Source of the DNA: Hysterangium stoloniferum
Taxonomy: Eukaryota; Basidiomycota; Agaricomycetes; Hysterangiales; Hysterangiaceae
Direction: 5' to 3'
DNA length: 64,000 bases
Assembly (NCBI GenBank): GCA_015178975.1
Contig: WHVD01000039.1
Span: 609,059 to 673,058, forward strand
The notes beneath the pieces were generated by a model. The model had not been told where the DNA came from and ran no database searches. It was given only the letters and a program-made list of their open reading frames with translations. The position numbers and the translations under genes were made by a program. Of this stretch, positions 47,101 through 57,788 are shown one piece after another. Position 1 is the first letter of the stretch, and every line of letters starts with the position of its first letter.

Positions 47101-47862
47101 CTCCGCGTATATTGCAACTACCAACAGGACAATTGGAAGACCTTGTTACCACTTGCAGAGTTTGCTTACAACAATGCACCTTCGGCCACTACTGGCGTTT
47201 CCCCGTTCTTTGCAAATAAAGGATATAATCCAAATATTACAGTACATCCAGAATGAAATCTCGCCTCTGTTCGCGCTCAAGAGTTCACCACGGACCTCCA
47301 TGAGCTCCACAAGGAACTCTGGACTGCAATATTGTCCGCCCAAGAGCAATACCAACATTCAGCGGACAAACACCGGATCCTGCCACCCAACTTCAAGATT
47401 GGCGATGGTGTTTATGTCAAAGCTCAATTCTTCCGGACTACCCGTCCATCAAAGAAGCTTGCTGAAAAATATTTAGGCCCATTTGAAATTATTGCACAAG
47501 TAGGTTCAGTCTCTTGGACTCTACGGCTTCCAGATAGCATGTGTGTGGTACACCCGGTATTTCATGTTTCTATGCTAGAACCTTGTACTGCTAACACTAT
47601 CCCAGATCGTGTGCAATCTCCGCCTCCTCCGGTCATTATTGACGGAGAACCCGAGTTTGAAATCTCACAGATTTTAGATTCAAAAATTGACAAGCGTCGA
47701 CGCACTTGTAAACTGCTTTACTTGGTCAAGTGGGCGGGTTACAAGGGCACCGATGAAGAGACCTCATGGATTTTGGCCACGGAACTCGGTAATGCCATGG
47801 AAATTGTTACTGACTTTCACACAGCTTACCCACTCAAACCTGGACCATTATCTTCTCTCTAA
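44130..47862 (+). pseudogene. Gypsy-1 pol: protease, RT, RNase H, integrase, chromodomain
   Basis: Copies element RNA and inserts the DNA. Protease: ALIDSSSTHCFLD near 44147 (DSS in place of the usual DSG), then a frameshift and SVVLGHNWLTRCNPLIDW. After an 18-bp-repeat linker, RT begins GVPEKYHDFVDVFSKRKADR; a frameshift near 45080 and a stop at 45130-45132 precede KYPLPLISDLLDAPRNAR; catalytic site IIVYLDDILIYS. RNase H: ETDASNYVLGA, DKELLAIFSAFK, VTDHKNLKYF, then a stop at 46189-46191 before PGHLGGKPDALTRR. Integrase: zinc site KHDHPLSGHFRYN..CKSCTTC, catalytic SMDFIEHLPD, TSDRGSEF and EGDGQTEHVNQTLEQ; stop at 47254-47256. The chromodomain is EFEISQILDSKID.. LLYLVKWAGYKGTDEE. Three frameshifts and three stops, so inactive. 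Confidence 0.92.
44483..44710 (+). repeat. 18-bp tandem repeats in the protease-RT linker
   Basis: Seven units of GCACCCATGGCCTTCCCG (44483-44608), each coding six residues (APMAFP or APMAFL), then three units of another 18-bp repeat coding TASPEP. Frame is kept. Confidence 0.92.
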
Positions 47863-48229
47863 CCGCACTCCGTGGACCCTGTGTTACGTTTGGATCATTT
47901 TCACTATTCCCTGTCGCCCTATGTCTCTCTTTGCTTTTACAGGTTCTGACATGTCTTGTCAAGTCCTTAAGCGGACTCTCCGCGGTTTTATTATATTATA
48001 TTACTACATATATGTGCATTATTATTGCGCGATCACGTGACATCACGTGACGAAGACGTCACGATGCGTTCACAAATTGTCACTAGTAGTTTTCGCAGCC
48101 ACCCAGCCGGGTTTATTTCCATTTTGGCCACCCGGCTTATTTTGCTTCCACCCTCAGCCATCCCGGGTTTATTTTCTGACTTGACCGGTTCAGATCTTTG
48201 GTTCAGATCTTCGAGTCAGGTGAGGAGTA

Positions 48230-49105
48230 TGATATCATAGCGGAATTATGGAAACTTCTTAGAAGCTTCTAAAAGTTTCCTAATTAGTTATTTAGATATT
48301 ATTAAGCAGAACTCTCTACATGTATAAAAGGAGGCCTAAATCACTGAATAAATCAATCTACTTTACTACTATCAACAGCACCAGCTCAAAGCTTATCTAA
48401 TCATCCTAAGGACAAAAATAGCCTTAGTCTGATATCAAGCACTTACACTTGCAGCATCTTGAACTCTTTCTCTTGAACTTAGCTAATTCATCTAAGTTCC
48501 CTCAGCTTCCTGGAAAACCTGTAGGCTTACTAATCACTTAAGTAAATCTAAATTCTCATTACTGAAATCCCTGCCCGTTTAGGTTATTCAAGAGCCCATT
48601 TTAACAGCACAGTTAATTGATCTTTAAACAAACACTTGGATATTTGACTCTCGGACAATCTCTCTATTTATAAATTATTTAACAGCTTGTTAAATCTTTA
48701 TAAATAGTAAACTAAAAGGCTACAAGAAAGCAAAGGCTTACGACAAGTTTTCGCCAACTTATTGCGCATACATTCAGCTCCTGAACCTTTATTCTCAAGG
48801 AGAACTTAACTTTTGTAGAGCACATCACTACAAGTTCATCTGAATTTGTCAAGAGACCAAACAAATATTGACTTTAGTTGTTTAAGCTTAATAGCACAGC
48901 TAATTAATCTATCAGTATTTAAATTACTGGACCTTTATTTGTTTATTTCTTGAATCCCTTGCCATGTCAACATTTGTTAATTATTTGAGAGAGTAAATAG
49001 CCAGATACCTTACAGACAAGCACTGGGTAATTATTATAAAACTCCCTCTTTTTAGAAGAAATAATCTAAATAATTTACTTAGGTCTAGTTCACTATTGTG
49101 TAGAA
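48230..49105 (+). mobile_element. Possible LTR of another element (start TGATATCATAGCGG)
   Basis: A purine-rich GGTGAGGAGTA directly precedes TGATATCATAGCGG, like a polypurine tract followed by an LTR start. Downstream is TATAAAAGGAGGCC (48323), like a U3 promoter. Gypsy-1 3' sequence is recognisable only to about 47990, so a second element or a recombination joins here. The right end was not determined; the limit given is where the interrupted gene resumes. Confidence 0.4.
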
Positions 49106-49109
49106 ATAT

Positions 49110-49915
49110 CCCAGCACATATCCAGATATTGTTCAATTGAGTGGAACCGAGCACTACATACATTAACAGCCTATGAGCACTTAGCTCGGTGCTACCATTA
49201 TTGCTTTGCTCATTTCACAAGCCATGTATCACATATGCATGGTGTTGTAGATGGGAAAGTCAGAGCAGCAATGATGAGCATTGCTTCTGCAGAGCCCTTA
49301 CCGGATTTTCAAGGTACTCTACAGGTTATTCGGAATGGTGGCAAAAAGGCTTCAGGTGTGTCAAACACTGTTGAAATGCCATTTCATTGCTTACCATATA
49401 ATTTGAAGAATGGCTTAAAAATAAGGAAGCAGCAGAAGGATTTGCTCTGGCCACCCCATACAGACCTGCAAGCAAAATCCCTTTGGATGTCTGGAGAGCC
49501 TCTCCAACAACTTCAAATGGCAATGAGCAAGCACATCGGAACATCAACTGTGATGGAGTAAAGCTGACATTGTTAGCTGGAATCATGAGAGGAATGCAGT
49601 ATGATTCATGTGCTATGGCCAATATTGAATTATTCCGTTTGCATGGAATACACATGAGAGATCAGCAATCAATGCACCATCACCGTGCTGCCCATTCAAT
49701 TGTTCGAAGTGGTAAGTATCCATATAAAAACTAGAATATGTATTCTAATATAATACCCTAATTATAGCTGCCATTCAGAAATGCACAGTGACTGCACAAG
49801 ATGTAGAATTGCGAAGTACTTATGATCGTGCCATTGCATTGTACCATACCCCAATGTTTCACCATATCATCCAGTACCACCCCATCTTTCAGAAAACCAC
49901 CACAAAGGAACTGCA
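49110..49915 (+). pseudogene. 3' part of the interrupted transposon-type gene
   Basis: Continues the gene at 39880-41863. Frame reads CSIEWNRALHTLTAYEHLAR, CYHYCFAHFTSHVSHMHG, then LPDFQGTLQVIRNGGKKAS. A GTGTGT intron (49355 to about 49406) leads to EWLKNKEAAEGFALATPYRP, IPLDVWRASPTTSNGNEQAH, RNINCDGVKLTLLAGIMRG and HHHRAAHSIVRS. A second GTAAGT intron (49711 to about 49767) leads to KCTVTAQDVELRSTYDRAIA. The frame ends at a stop near 49917, beside a tandem repeat. This half is well preserved. About 100 residues between the two halves are not found. Confidence 0.6.
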
Positions 49916-50042
49916 GTGAAGGAACCGCCACAAAGGAACTGCAGCAAAGGAACTGCAGCAAAGGAACTGCAGCAAAGGAACTGCAGCAAAGGAACTGCAG
50001 CAAAGGAACCACAGCAAAGGAAACCACAGTGAAGGAACTGAA
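49905..50042 (+). repeat. 15-bp tandem repeat
   Basis: About eight units of GGAACTGCAGCAAAG with variants (GGAACCGCCACAAAG, GGAACCACAGCAAAG). Confidence 0.9.
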
Positions 50043-50559
50043 CATAGATGGTGCCAGGGGAGGCAAGCTGGGAGAAGAAATGATATGAAAGAATACATTT
50101 AAATTTTCACGCTAGTCCTTTTGAATGATTCTTGTTCTCATGAGATTGCAAATTTTGATAATCATTCTCGACATTTTATGATTTTATGTAAAGATTCTGC
50201 AAATACAGGGCTACCCATAACCTCAATCAGTAACCAACACTTTGCAACAAACATAGCAATAATATATCTCCCCAAGCCGGCCCCAAATCCATAATCCATT
50301 TTGTGTCCTTGCAATGCTCATCCTAACTGTCTGTCATGTGTCCTGATCCCAGACTTTCCAAATTGCATCGGCACTGGCACTAACAATGGTGGAAACAAAG
50401 GATGAAAGGATATGTAGTACATGCATCTCTGGTGGTAAGGATGTGGTTATATTGCACGCAAGGTGGCTGGCTGAGGTTCATGCATTTTGATGTGCACTGG
50501 AGATGTGATAAGTTTGATATGTCCTTCCACATTGCGAAGGGTGTATGTTCAGCTCACCT

Positions 50560-50800
50560 GTCTGATGAACTTGTGATACGACAGCCGTTGGTGGGTTAGA
50601 TGGTTTGAAAGGCTAGAGGAAGTTTGAGGCCTAGTGCAAAGGAAAGGATGTGTTTCAGCACTGAACAGAATGAGATGTCACAAAGGGCATTACCTGGTTG
50701 AAGTTGGGGCCAATGGTAAAGATGTACAACTTGTGATGCGATAGCTGTTGGTGGGTAGGATGGTTTGAAAGGCTAGTGGAAGTTTGAGCGTGACACTCAC
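50560..50800 (+). repeat. Direct duplication of ~65 bp
   Basis: ACTTGTGATACGACAGCCGT.. at about 50568 recurs as ACTTGTGATGCGATAGCTGT.. at about 50730, both followed by TGGTTTGAAAGGCTAG and GGAAGTTTGAG. Changes between them are CG to TG/CA type. Confidence 0.75.
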
Positions 50801-51985
50801 AAGGTGTGTGACAGTCACACAGTGCGACAGATGTCATACATGCACAGACTCGGAAACATTACATCATCATGTATGCTACTGCAGAAAAAACCAGAAACTC
50901 CTGGAATATTCCAATGGCTTCCAAAGAAACAGTTAGAAATAGGTACAACAGTAGATAGAATATTCTATAGTGTCTTAGAAATAGTTAGAATCTTCTATAA
51001 TGCTTTAAAAATTTCTAGAAAATTCTAAATGACATCATTCAATCTTCTAGAATCTTCTAAAATATCTCAGACTAAAATGTATATAAGGAGCTCAGCTCCA
51101 GCCTTGAATAGAACATCTTATCATTTTATCAACCCATTTACACCACATCTGTGTGTCACTGCAGCAAGCAGTTTATTGCCACCTCTAGTTGAGCTTCTGG
51201 CACCAATCAGGATTCCCTGTCACCTCTAGTTGAGCTTCTGACAGTAGTCCTACCCCCTGGTCACCTCTAGTTGAGCTTCTGACAAGTAATCTTGTTCCCC
51301 TTTGCCACCTCTTAATTGAGTAGCTGGCTTTCCTTTAATACTTATCCACCTCTAGTTGAGTTGTTGTTTATCAATTAAAGCATTAAACAATCTTGGTCAT
51401 CATAGTTGAAATTAGAAATATAATTCTAGTTTCTCCCCGTTTTAGGCATAAATAAATACTGAGAGTATCCTTGCAAGATCCTTAAGACTACATTAAGATC
51501 CTGATAAGTTAGTATCACAGTCGCCCCTGTAGGTTAGTGTAAATAAAGCATATATTAGCCAAATAGTGTTTTATTCTATATCTAATCTTTTGACCTGTTT
51601 ATAAATATGTTTACTGTTTGATAAATAGTATAAAATATATGTAAACTAGCTAGAATCGAAGTAGAATCTAGTTTGGAATCAATGAATTGTTATTCATATT
51701 TTAGTAGTTCTTTTCACAGAAAAAGAACAGCTTGCAAAAGCAGCTCTCAAAACCTTCTTTGCAAAGTAGGGTGCATGTATATTCAAGTAAACTCTTGACT
51801 TCAGGGTTTCTAAGTCTATTCAGGCTGCCACTGATTAATATCAAATACTTAAATTATTTTACCTTGTAGTGAATTGAGTATTTGCACATTTTGATAGAGC
51901 ATTGGACTCCTTTTTCAGAAGATAGTATTAAAATAAGGCTAGTACATCACATTACCACATCAGTACGTGCAACTTGTCTCAGTCA
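50800..51985 (+). repeat. LTR-like region with Cys-free tandem units, no gene
   Basis: Contains TATATAAGGAGCTCAG (51080), a promoter-like sequence as in LTR U3 regions, preceded by several TCTAGAATCTTCTA-type repeats. At 51178-51370 there are four imperfect units around CACCTCTAGTTGAGCTTCTG. Ends were not defined. Similar TTCTAGAACCTTC repeats lie at 37090-37130. Confidence 0.4.
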
Positions 51986-51989
51986 TCCC

Positions 51990-54061
51990 ATCATCTGTGG
52001 ATATTGAGAAGTTACATCAAGATATTCTATTGGCAATTCCACTAGATCTGATAACTAAAGCACACCTTGACAATCCTGTGGACCCTGGCCAACCCCAGTG
52101 GTCTCTTGATCAGCATGGTTTCATTAGACTTGATGATCACATATATGTATGTACTGGACTCTGACACTCTCCACCTCAGGATTCTCCAGTACAAACATGA
52201 CCATCCACTCTCGGGACATTTTGGGTTTAACAAGACTCTATCAATGATAAGAAGAGAATATACTTGGCCTGGACTCTGAGAATTCATTAAGCACTATTGT
52301 AACTCTTGCATTACTTGTCCCCACTCTAAATCACAGTGTCACAAGCCATACGGCCTTTTGAAACAACTTTCAGTACCAGAACACCCGTGGAATTCCATCT
52401 CTATGGATTTCATTGAACACCTACCAGACTCTGAAGGCTGTTCTGCCATTCTAGTTGTTGTTGACAGATTCTCAAAACAAGGTATTTCATCCCTACACAT
52501 GATACCATCACATCCATGCAGTTAGCAGAACTTTTTATTATCAATGTATTTTCCAAGCACAGAGTTCCATCCCACATAACTTCCAATTGAGGATCAGAGT
52601 TTGTATCTCACTTCTTTAGATCCCTTGGGAAATCCTTGGACATGAAGTTACACTTCACATCCAGACATCACCCGGAAGGTGACAGACAAACCGAACACGT
52701 CAATCACCTCCATGTATATTGCAACTATCAACAGGACAATTGGAAATTGTTACGACCCATTCCTGGATACTTCAATATCTGTTATCATCTGGCACATCCG
52801 ACTTTACACCCCAATCCAACTTCCACCTCATTTTGACCCCGACCTCTGACTATGGAACATTATAGTTCCTGCATCTTCCGTATCTTCTCCTTGTTCCATA
52901 TCTTCTCCTGGTTCCACATTTGGTAACTTGTCCACTGACAAGTATTCACTCATTTGTTTATTGTATTCCCATGTCAGAATAATCTTTCCTTAGTCTGTCT
53001 TATTGTATTCCTGTTTCAGAATACTCCCGTTTCTGTCTTATTGTGGTCTTAGTTTGTAGTACAATAACCAGAAAACTTATATTAGTTTCTGCGAATTTGT
53101 AGTTTCTTATTTCAACTTCCATCTTTCTGTATGCTTGATATTTGGAACTCTTCGGAACTCTGAATATCCATATCTTCCAATGTAAGTCCTGTCTTTGAAA
53201 TTAAGGACTTCTGAGCATTTTGCATAGAGGTGCAGTACATAAGCTGAAGGGGACATCCCGACCCTATCCAATAGTTTCTGAGTTCCAGTGACTTTCTGAT
53301 AGTTCTGGAATAGATTCCAACATGGCACTTAACAGAAATCCCTGTTACCACTTGCAGAATTTTCTTACAACAATGCACCCTCGGCCACTACCGGTGTTTC
53401 CCCATTCTTTGCAAATAAAGGGTACAATCCAAATATTATGGTACACCCAGAACACAATCTCACCTCTGCCCATGCTCAAGAGTTCATCACGGACCTCCAC
53501 GAGCTTCACAAGGAACTCTGGACCACAATCAAATCCGCACAAGAGCAATATCAGTGTTCAGCAGACAGAAACTGGATTCCACCACCTAATGTTCAAATTG
53601 GTGATCATGTTTTTGTCAGAGCTCAATTCTTCTGGACTACCCATCCATCAAAGAAACTCACTGAAAAATATTTAGGTCCATTTAAGTTAATAGCACAAGT
53701 AGGTTCAGTTTCATGGACCCTATGGCTTCCGGATAGTATGTGCATGGTACACCCAGTATTTCATGTTTCTATGCTAGAACTGTGTACTGCTAACACTATC
53801 CTGGATCACATGCAATCTCCACCCCCTCTGGTCATTATTGCCAGAGAACCAGAGTTTGAAATTTCACAAATTTTAGACTCAAAAATAGATAAGCATCAAT
53901 GCACCTGTAAACTGCTTTACTTGGTCAAGTGGGCAGGTTACGAGAGTACTGACAAAGAGACATCATGGATTTTGGCCATGGAACTCAGTAATGCCACAGA
54001 GATTGTCACTGACTTTCACACAGCTTACCCACTCAAACCCAAACCACTATCCTCTCTCTAA
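51990..54061 (+). pseudogene. Gypsy integrase relic (copy B), split by a solo LTR
   Basis: Decayed copy of 46380-47862. It starts at DIEKLHQDILLAIPLD, so gag, protease and RT are missing. Recognisable: YKHDHPLSGHFGFNKTLS, LLKQLSVPEHPWNSISMDFI, EHLPDSEGCSAILVVVDRF, HVN..YCNYQQDNW, then after the LTR (52748-53334) the stretch PSKKLTEKYLGPFKLIAQVG and the chromodomain EFEISQILDSKID.. LLYLVKWAGYESTDKE, ending 54061. The 3' 207 codons (53438-54061) are open. Nearly all CG sites of Gypsy-1 are TG or CA here. Confidence 0.9.
52748..53334 (+). mobile_element. Solo LTR (587 bp) with GAAAT target duplication
   Basis: Starts TGTTACGACCCATTCC and ends GGCACTTAACA. GAAAT lies directly on both sides (52743-52747 and 53335-53339). 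Removing the LTR and one GAAAT restores the integrase frame between NYQQDNW and PLAEF-like residues, as in Gypsy-1. Contains the LTR motif CATAAGCTGAAGGGG. Confidence 0.93.
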
Positions 54062-54707
54062 CCACATTCCATGGACCCCGTGTATACATTGGATTCACTT
54101 CATTTTTCCCTGTCACCCTATGTCTCTCTTTGCTTTTACAGGTTTCTGACTTGTTTATTTAAGTCTTATTGGACACGGTGTTGACTTTTATGTTTCACTT
54201 TTTTATTTTTTATTTAAAAAAAAAAAAAAACAATTATTAAACTTTATTATTTGTTCTTTCAATCTACATTTATGGGGCTATGCTTCTGCCCACTTTCATT
54301 ATACTCCTTGTGGAGTTCTGCCACCTCCTTGGGGACCCCATCCTCATCCTCACCAGGCTCCTCAGAACTCCCAATCTGCAGTTCTACATATACATACCTG
54401 CCATACTCCACCAAGAATGCCCAGAACTCCCTGCAGAATTCTTAGAGCATCTCCACCACAGTCCCCTGCATCTGGTTGCTCTCATCAAGCAACTGGTTCT
54501 GGGCCTCTATGCCTGCAGCTATCCACCCCACAACCACCTCCTGTCAAGACCCATTCCCGGGAACTCCACGGAGTATTCCCTGGATGTTATATTAGGTTCC
54601 GAACCACCTTCTGGGCCAGCATCAAGATCTGGAATCCACCAGAACCCAACCCTCATCCCTCAAGTACCCTTTGACTCACATCCCATTCTATCAGTCTAGG
54701 CACCTTC

Positions 54708-55764
54708 TGTTATGACCCACCAGACTCCAGACTCCACCCTATATACACCCAACACTTTGTGTCTTATATACCTGTCACTGGACTCTGACCGGACTCCCAG
54801 AACCCCTCTAACAGAGCATAGAACCCCGCTCCTGTTATGGTCTGTCTCTGCATCTCATACACCAGTCATCGGAAAACCCGCTGGACTCCGGACTCCACCT
54901 TATATACACCCAACACTCCATATCTCATGGACCAGTCACCAGACTCTGACCGGACTCCCAGGAACCCCTCTAACAGGGCCCCGCTCCCATTATGGTCTAA
55001 TGACCTGTCATGTTTTGGATCCCACTCCCATTCCATTCCATCCCTAATACCTAGTTTGGTATTTACTTGTTTTGTTTTATGTTTAATAGTTCTGCCCCTC
55101 ATTAATACCAGATTTGGTATTATCATTTCACAGTCTATATAAGTCTCCTATATTCATGTACTTAGTATCCAGTTTGAATCTCAAACAAGTTACACCCTCA
55201 AACAAGTTACACCCTCAAACAAGTTACACCCTCAAACAAGTTACACCCTCAAACAAGTTACACCCTCAAACAAGCTACACCCTCAAACAAGTTACACCCT
55301 CAAACAAGTTACACCCTCAAACAAGCTACACCCTCAAACAAGCTACACCCTCAAACTAGTTACACCCTCAAACTAGTTACACCCTCAAATTAGTTACACC
55401 CTGAATACATCTTGATCCAGTCTCCAGTCCTCTTGTCTGTCTGCACACTCGATTCCTGGAACTCCCATGGGAACTCCAGAATCTACATCTTCCTTGTATG
55501 CATTCCATCAGCTTGAAATATGGACACCCGAATGAATGTATGAGGGTGCAGCACATAAGCTGAAGCCAAGTCTATCTCAGCAGCGTTACTACTACTCTGG
55601 TAATTATTCTGATACCACTCCTTTGTACTACTAATATCCCCAGAAACTCCCCAGACTTATTACCTGGGGACTCCATGGGACATTTCCCAGAAAGAGGTGT
55701 TTGGAATATATTACCGAAGGAATCTGCGGGCTGGACTTCCAGATCTTTGTTCTGGAACTTAACA
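54708..55764 (+). mobile_element. Solo LTR (1057 bp) inside the antisense gene
   Basis: Starts TGTTATGACCCACCAG and ends CTGGAACTTAACA. Flanks are CCTTC (54703-54707) and CCTCC (55765-55769), a 5-bp duplication with one change. Homologous to the Gypsy-1 LTR (41864); extra length is explained by the tandem repeat at 55184-55402. Carries ATAAGCTGAAGCCAAGT at 55555. Confidence 0.8.
55184..55402 (+). repeat. 17-bp tandem repeat in the LTR
   Basis: About 13 units of ACAAGTTACACCCTCAA, with variants ACAAGCTACACCC and ACTAGTTACACCC toward the right end. Absent from the other LTRs of this family in the window. Confidence 0.95.
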
Positions 55765-56628
55765 CCTCCAAGCCCCCAGGCCTGTCTGAACCACCCACTT
55801 CCCATGCCATGGACCCTGTAGGCAGTGAGCACCTCACTTTGAGGTGTGCACATGGCCAACAGCCAGGTCCCTGCCCAGAGTTCCGATGACAGTCAGTGTT
55901 CCAGTTGTTACAACCAGAGCACCATGGGTCGTTCTTCACCTCCAAGTGGACTGGAGCTGTTTTCCTTGTTTTCTGTTAGAGTGGTTAATACCCAGATGTT
56001 CCCATGGACCTGCTGATTAGCTTTTGAGGGCTCCCAGCCTCTCCCTCAGACTCTGACTCCACTTCTACTGCCTTGCACTAGAAACCAAAAGTCAGCAAGG
56101 ACTACCATGTGAAATTTTTGGGACTTACCTTCCCCACAGCAACTGTGGCTCTCTCCATGGCTGCTTTGGCCTGCTCTGTGGCAACCCATGCCACCACCTC
56201 CTCATCTCTCTTTCTCTGTTCCTCAGCCTCCTTCTCCACAACCAGTGCCACCTGATACTCCCTCTCCAAGTCCTCCTCGGCCTCTTTGGCCTTTTTCTCC
56301 ACTTCCTCCCTTTGTTGATGCTGTTCCTCCCACTGCACCAAGATTTGGGCAGCAGTGAGTGGAGCCCAATATAGGGAGCCTGTGGAGGGCCCAGCACTGG
56401 GGATTCTGTGAGGCATTGGTTTTGGACCCATGATGATGGGGTAATAAAGAAGAAGAAATTTTATTATTTCAAATTTTTATATAGGTTCATCACATTTGAA
56501 CCTTACCTTCCAGATCACATGACCTCTTGACACATACGTGTAACCAACATGATTCTTTGACACATACACATAACCGACAAACTTTATCAAGTTCTAGAGC
56601 CTCTTTGGGACTTCGGCATAAAGGGTAC

Positions 56629-57123
56629 TGTTATGACCAGAAAACCCACCAGACTCCAGGAACTACCATATAGGCACCCACACTTTACACACCAGTTATC
56701 AGTTTACCAGAATACCCACCAGAACCTGGACATCAGACCTGTCCATGCCCGACCTCCATTATCTCATGTTCCAGTCACTGGAATCCCTGTGCACATTGTA
56801 CCTGTCTATCTCCAACCCTGTCCCACACATCAGTCACTGGACTCTGCCTGGCAAACCCATCCACACTCTAACTGAGCCCCATTCCCATTATGGTCAAATG
56901 ACTGTCACATTTGGGACTCCACTCCACTCTGTTCCATTCCTAACACCAAATTTGGTGTTTACTTATCTTGTTTTATGATTACTTGTTTAGATCTCATTAC
57001 TACTGGATTTGGTGTTGCATACATTCTAAAGTCTATATAACCTAGCTAATGTTGTACATACAATCCGGTCAGAAAATCAACTAGGTTTTCAGACTAAATC
57101 CTCCCCAGTTACTTTACATACTC
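56629..57123 (+). mobile_element. Truncated gypsy LTR (3' LTR of relic B), split by a younger element
   Basis: Starts TGTTATGACCAGAAAACC and follows the Gypsy-1 LTR through GTCTATATAACC, TTGTACATACAAT and TCCCCAGTTACTTTACATAC. It stops at 57123, where the LTR of the minus-strand Gypsy-3 begins. A short AAAGGGTAC purine tract precedes it. Confidence 0.85.
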
Positions 57124-57763
57124 TGTGAAGAGTGGTGGATTCTGACCGCTCAATATACGAAGAATAGTGTTTATTCAACTACTATTAGAGAGTATTGACC
57201 GTCAGTACAATACTATAGATTACTAGACTGTTAGTACTAGTATAAGAACACACTGTACGCCTCAAGAGCAACTGTATAGTTGCTCGTGACGGCTTAGAAC
57301 AGTAAGATAATGAGTTGACCTTTTACAGTACAACTAGTAGCTAGAAATAAGTAAGACACTCAGCTAAAGACTGAGTATCTAGGATAGAGTAATAGTAGCG
57401 CGAGTCGACTACAGTATCGACGAGCGCAAAGTCTTGAAAGCGGAACTCAACCTTAGCGGTTCGAGTCCAAAAGGCTATTAGTAGACTAGAGAATGCTACC
57501 CTTATGGTAGCTGAGATACTACCCTTGACACCTCTCGCTATTCGACATCTGAGTCGTTACGAGGTGGTGTCTGCTGGGTAAAAGTTGTCTATCGTTTGGC
57601 GCCGAGGGTGCCCATACGTATACACAAAGCTTCGAACTACAAATCAAGGTGTGCTCGAAATATAGAAAGAATATAAAGAAAGAAAATAAAAGGTAAATAA
57701 TAAAGTACTATAATCCGGTTATTATTCCTTAGTCCAGGTATGCATATATGCATACCCTTTACA
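57124..57763 (-). mobile_element. 3' LTR (640 bp) of Gypsy-3
   Basis: On the minus strand it starts TGTAAAGGGTATGCATATAT and ends CCACTCTTCACA. Directly before it is the purine tract GAACTGGGGGGCAC. The outer flank is TACTC (57119-57123), one half of a target duplication whose partner is beyond the window. Its base composition is unlike the decayed LTRs around it: CG dinucleotides are still common. Confidence 0.85.
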
Positions 57764-57788
57764 GTGCCCCCCAGTTCGAAGGGATGTG

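Larger units (their letters stand above)
54262..56431 (-). pseudogene. Antisense accessory gene of gypsy relic B: coiled coil, acidic linker, Zn2Cys6 motif
   Basis: Opposite strand to pol, between the pol stop (54061) and the LTR at 56629. Exon 1 (56431-56129) opens MGPKPMPHRIPSAGPSTG and forms a coiled coil (EEQHQQREEVEKKAKEAEED); it ends at a GTAAGT donor. Exon 2 starts after TTCTAG near 56080: AVEVESESEGEAGSPQK, an acidic linker. Exon 3 starts after CTAACAG near 55980 and carries WCSGCNNWNTDCHRN.. GCWPCAHLKVRCS, that is CX2CX6CX9CX2CX6C, exactly the Gal4-type Zn2Cys6 spacing with all six Cys. The rest is cut by a solo LTR (54708-55764) and resumes with QNQLLDESNQMQGTVVEML, one in-frame stop, EFCREFWAFLVEYGRYVYVE, and an acidic end. 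Homologous in order to 33266-34237. Predicted nuclear, DNA-binding; role in the element unknown. Confidence 0.72.

Noticed and set aside
54240-54700. 139-codon plus-strand frame
   Set aside because: Complement of the antisense gene's 3' part; the minus reading with QNQLLDESNQMQG is the coding one.
57440-57480. B-box-like GGTTCGAGTCC, possible tRNA gene
   Set aside because: Lies inside the Gypsy-3 LTR; no matching A box or cloverleaf could be built around it.
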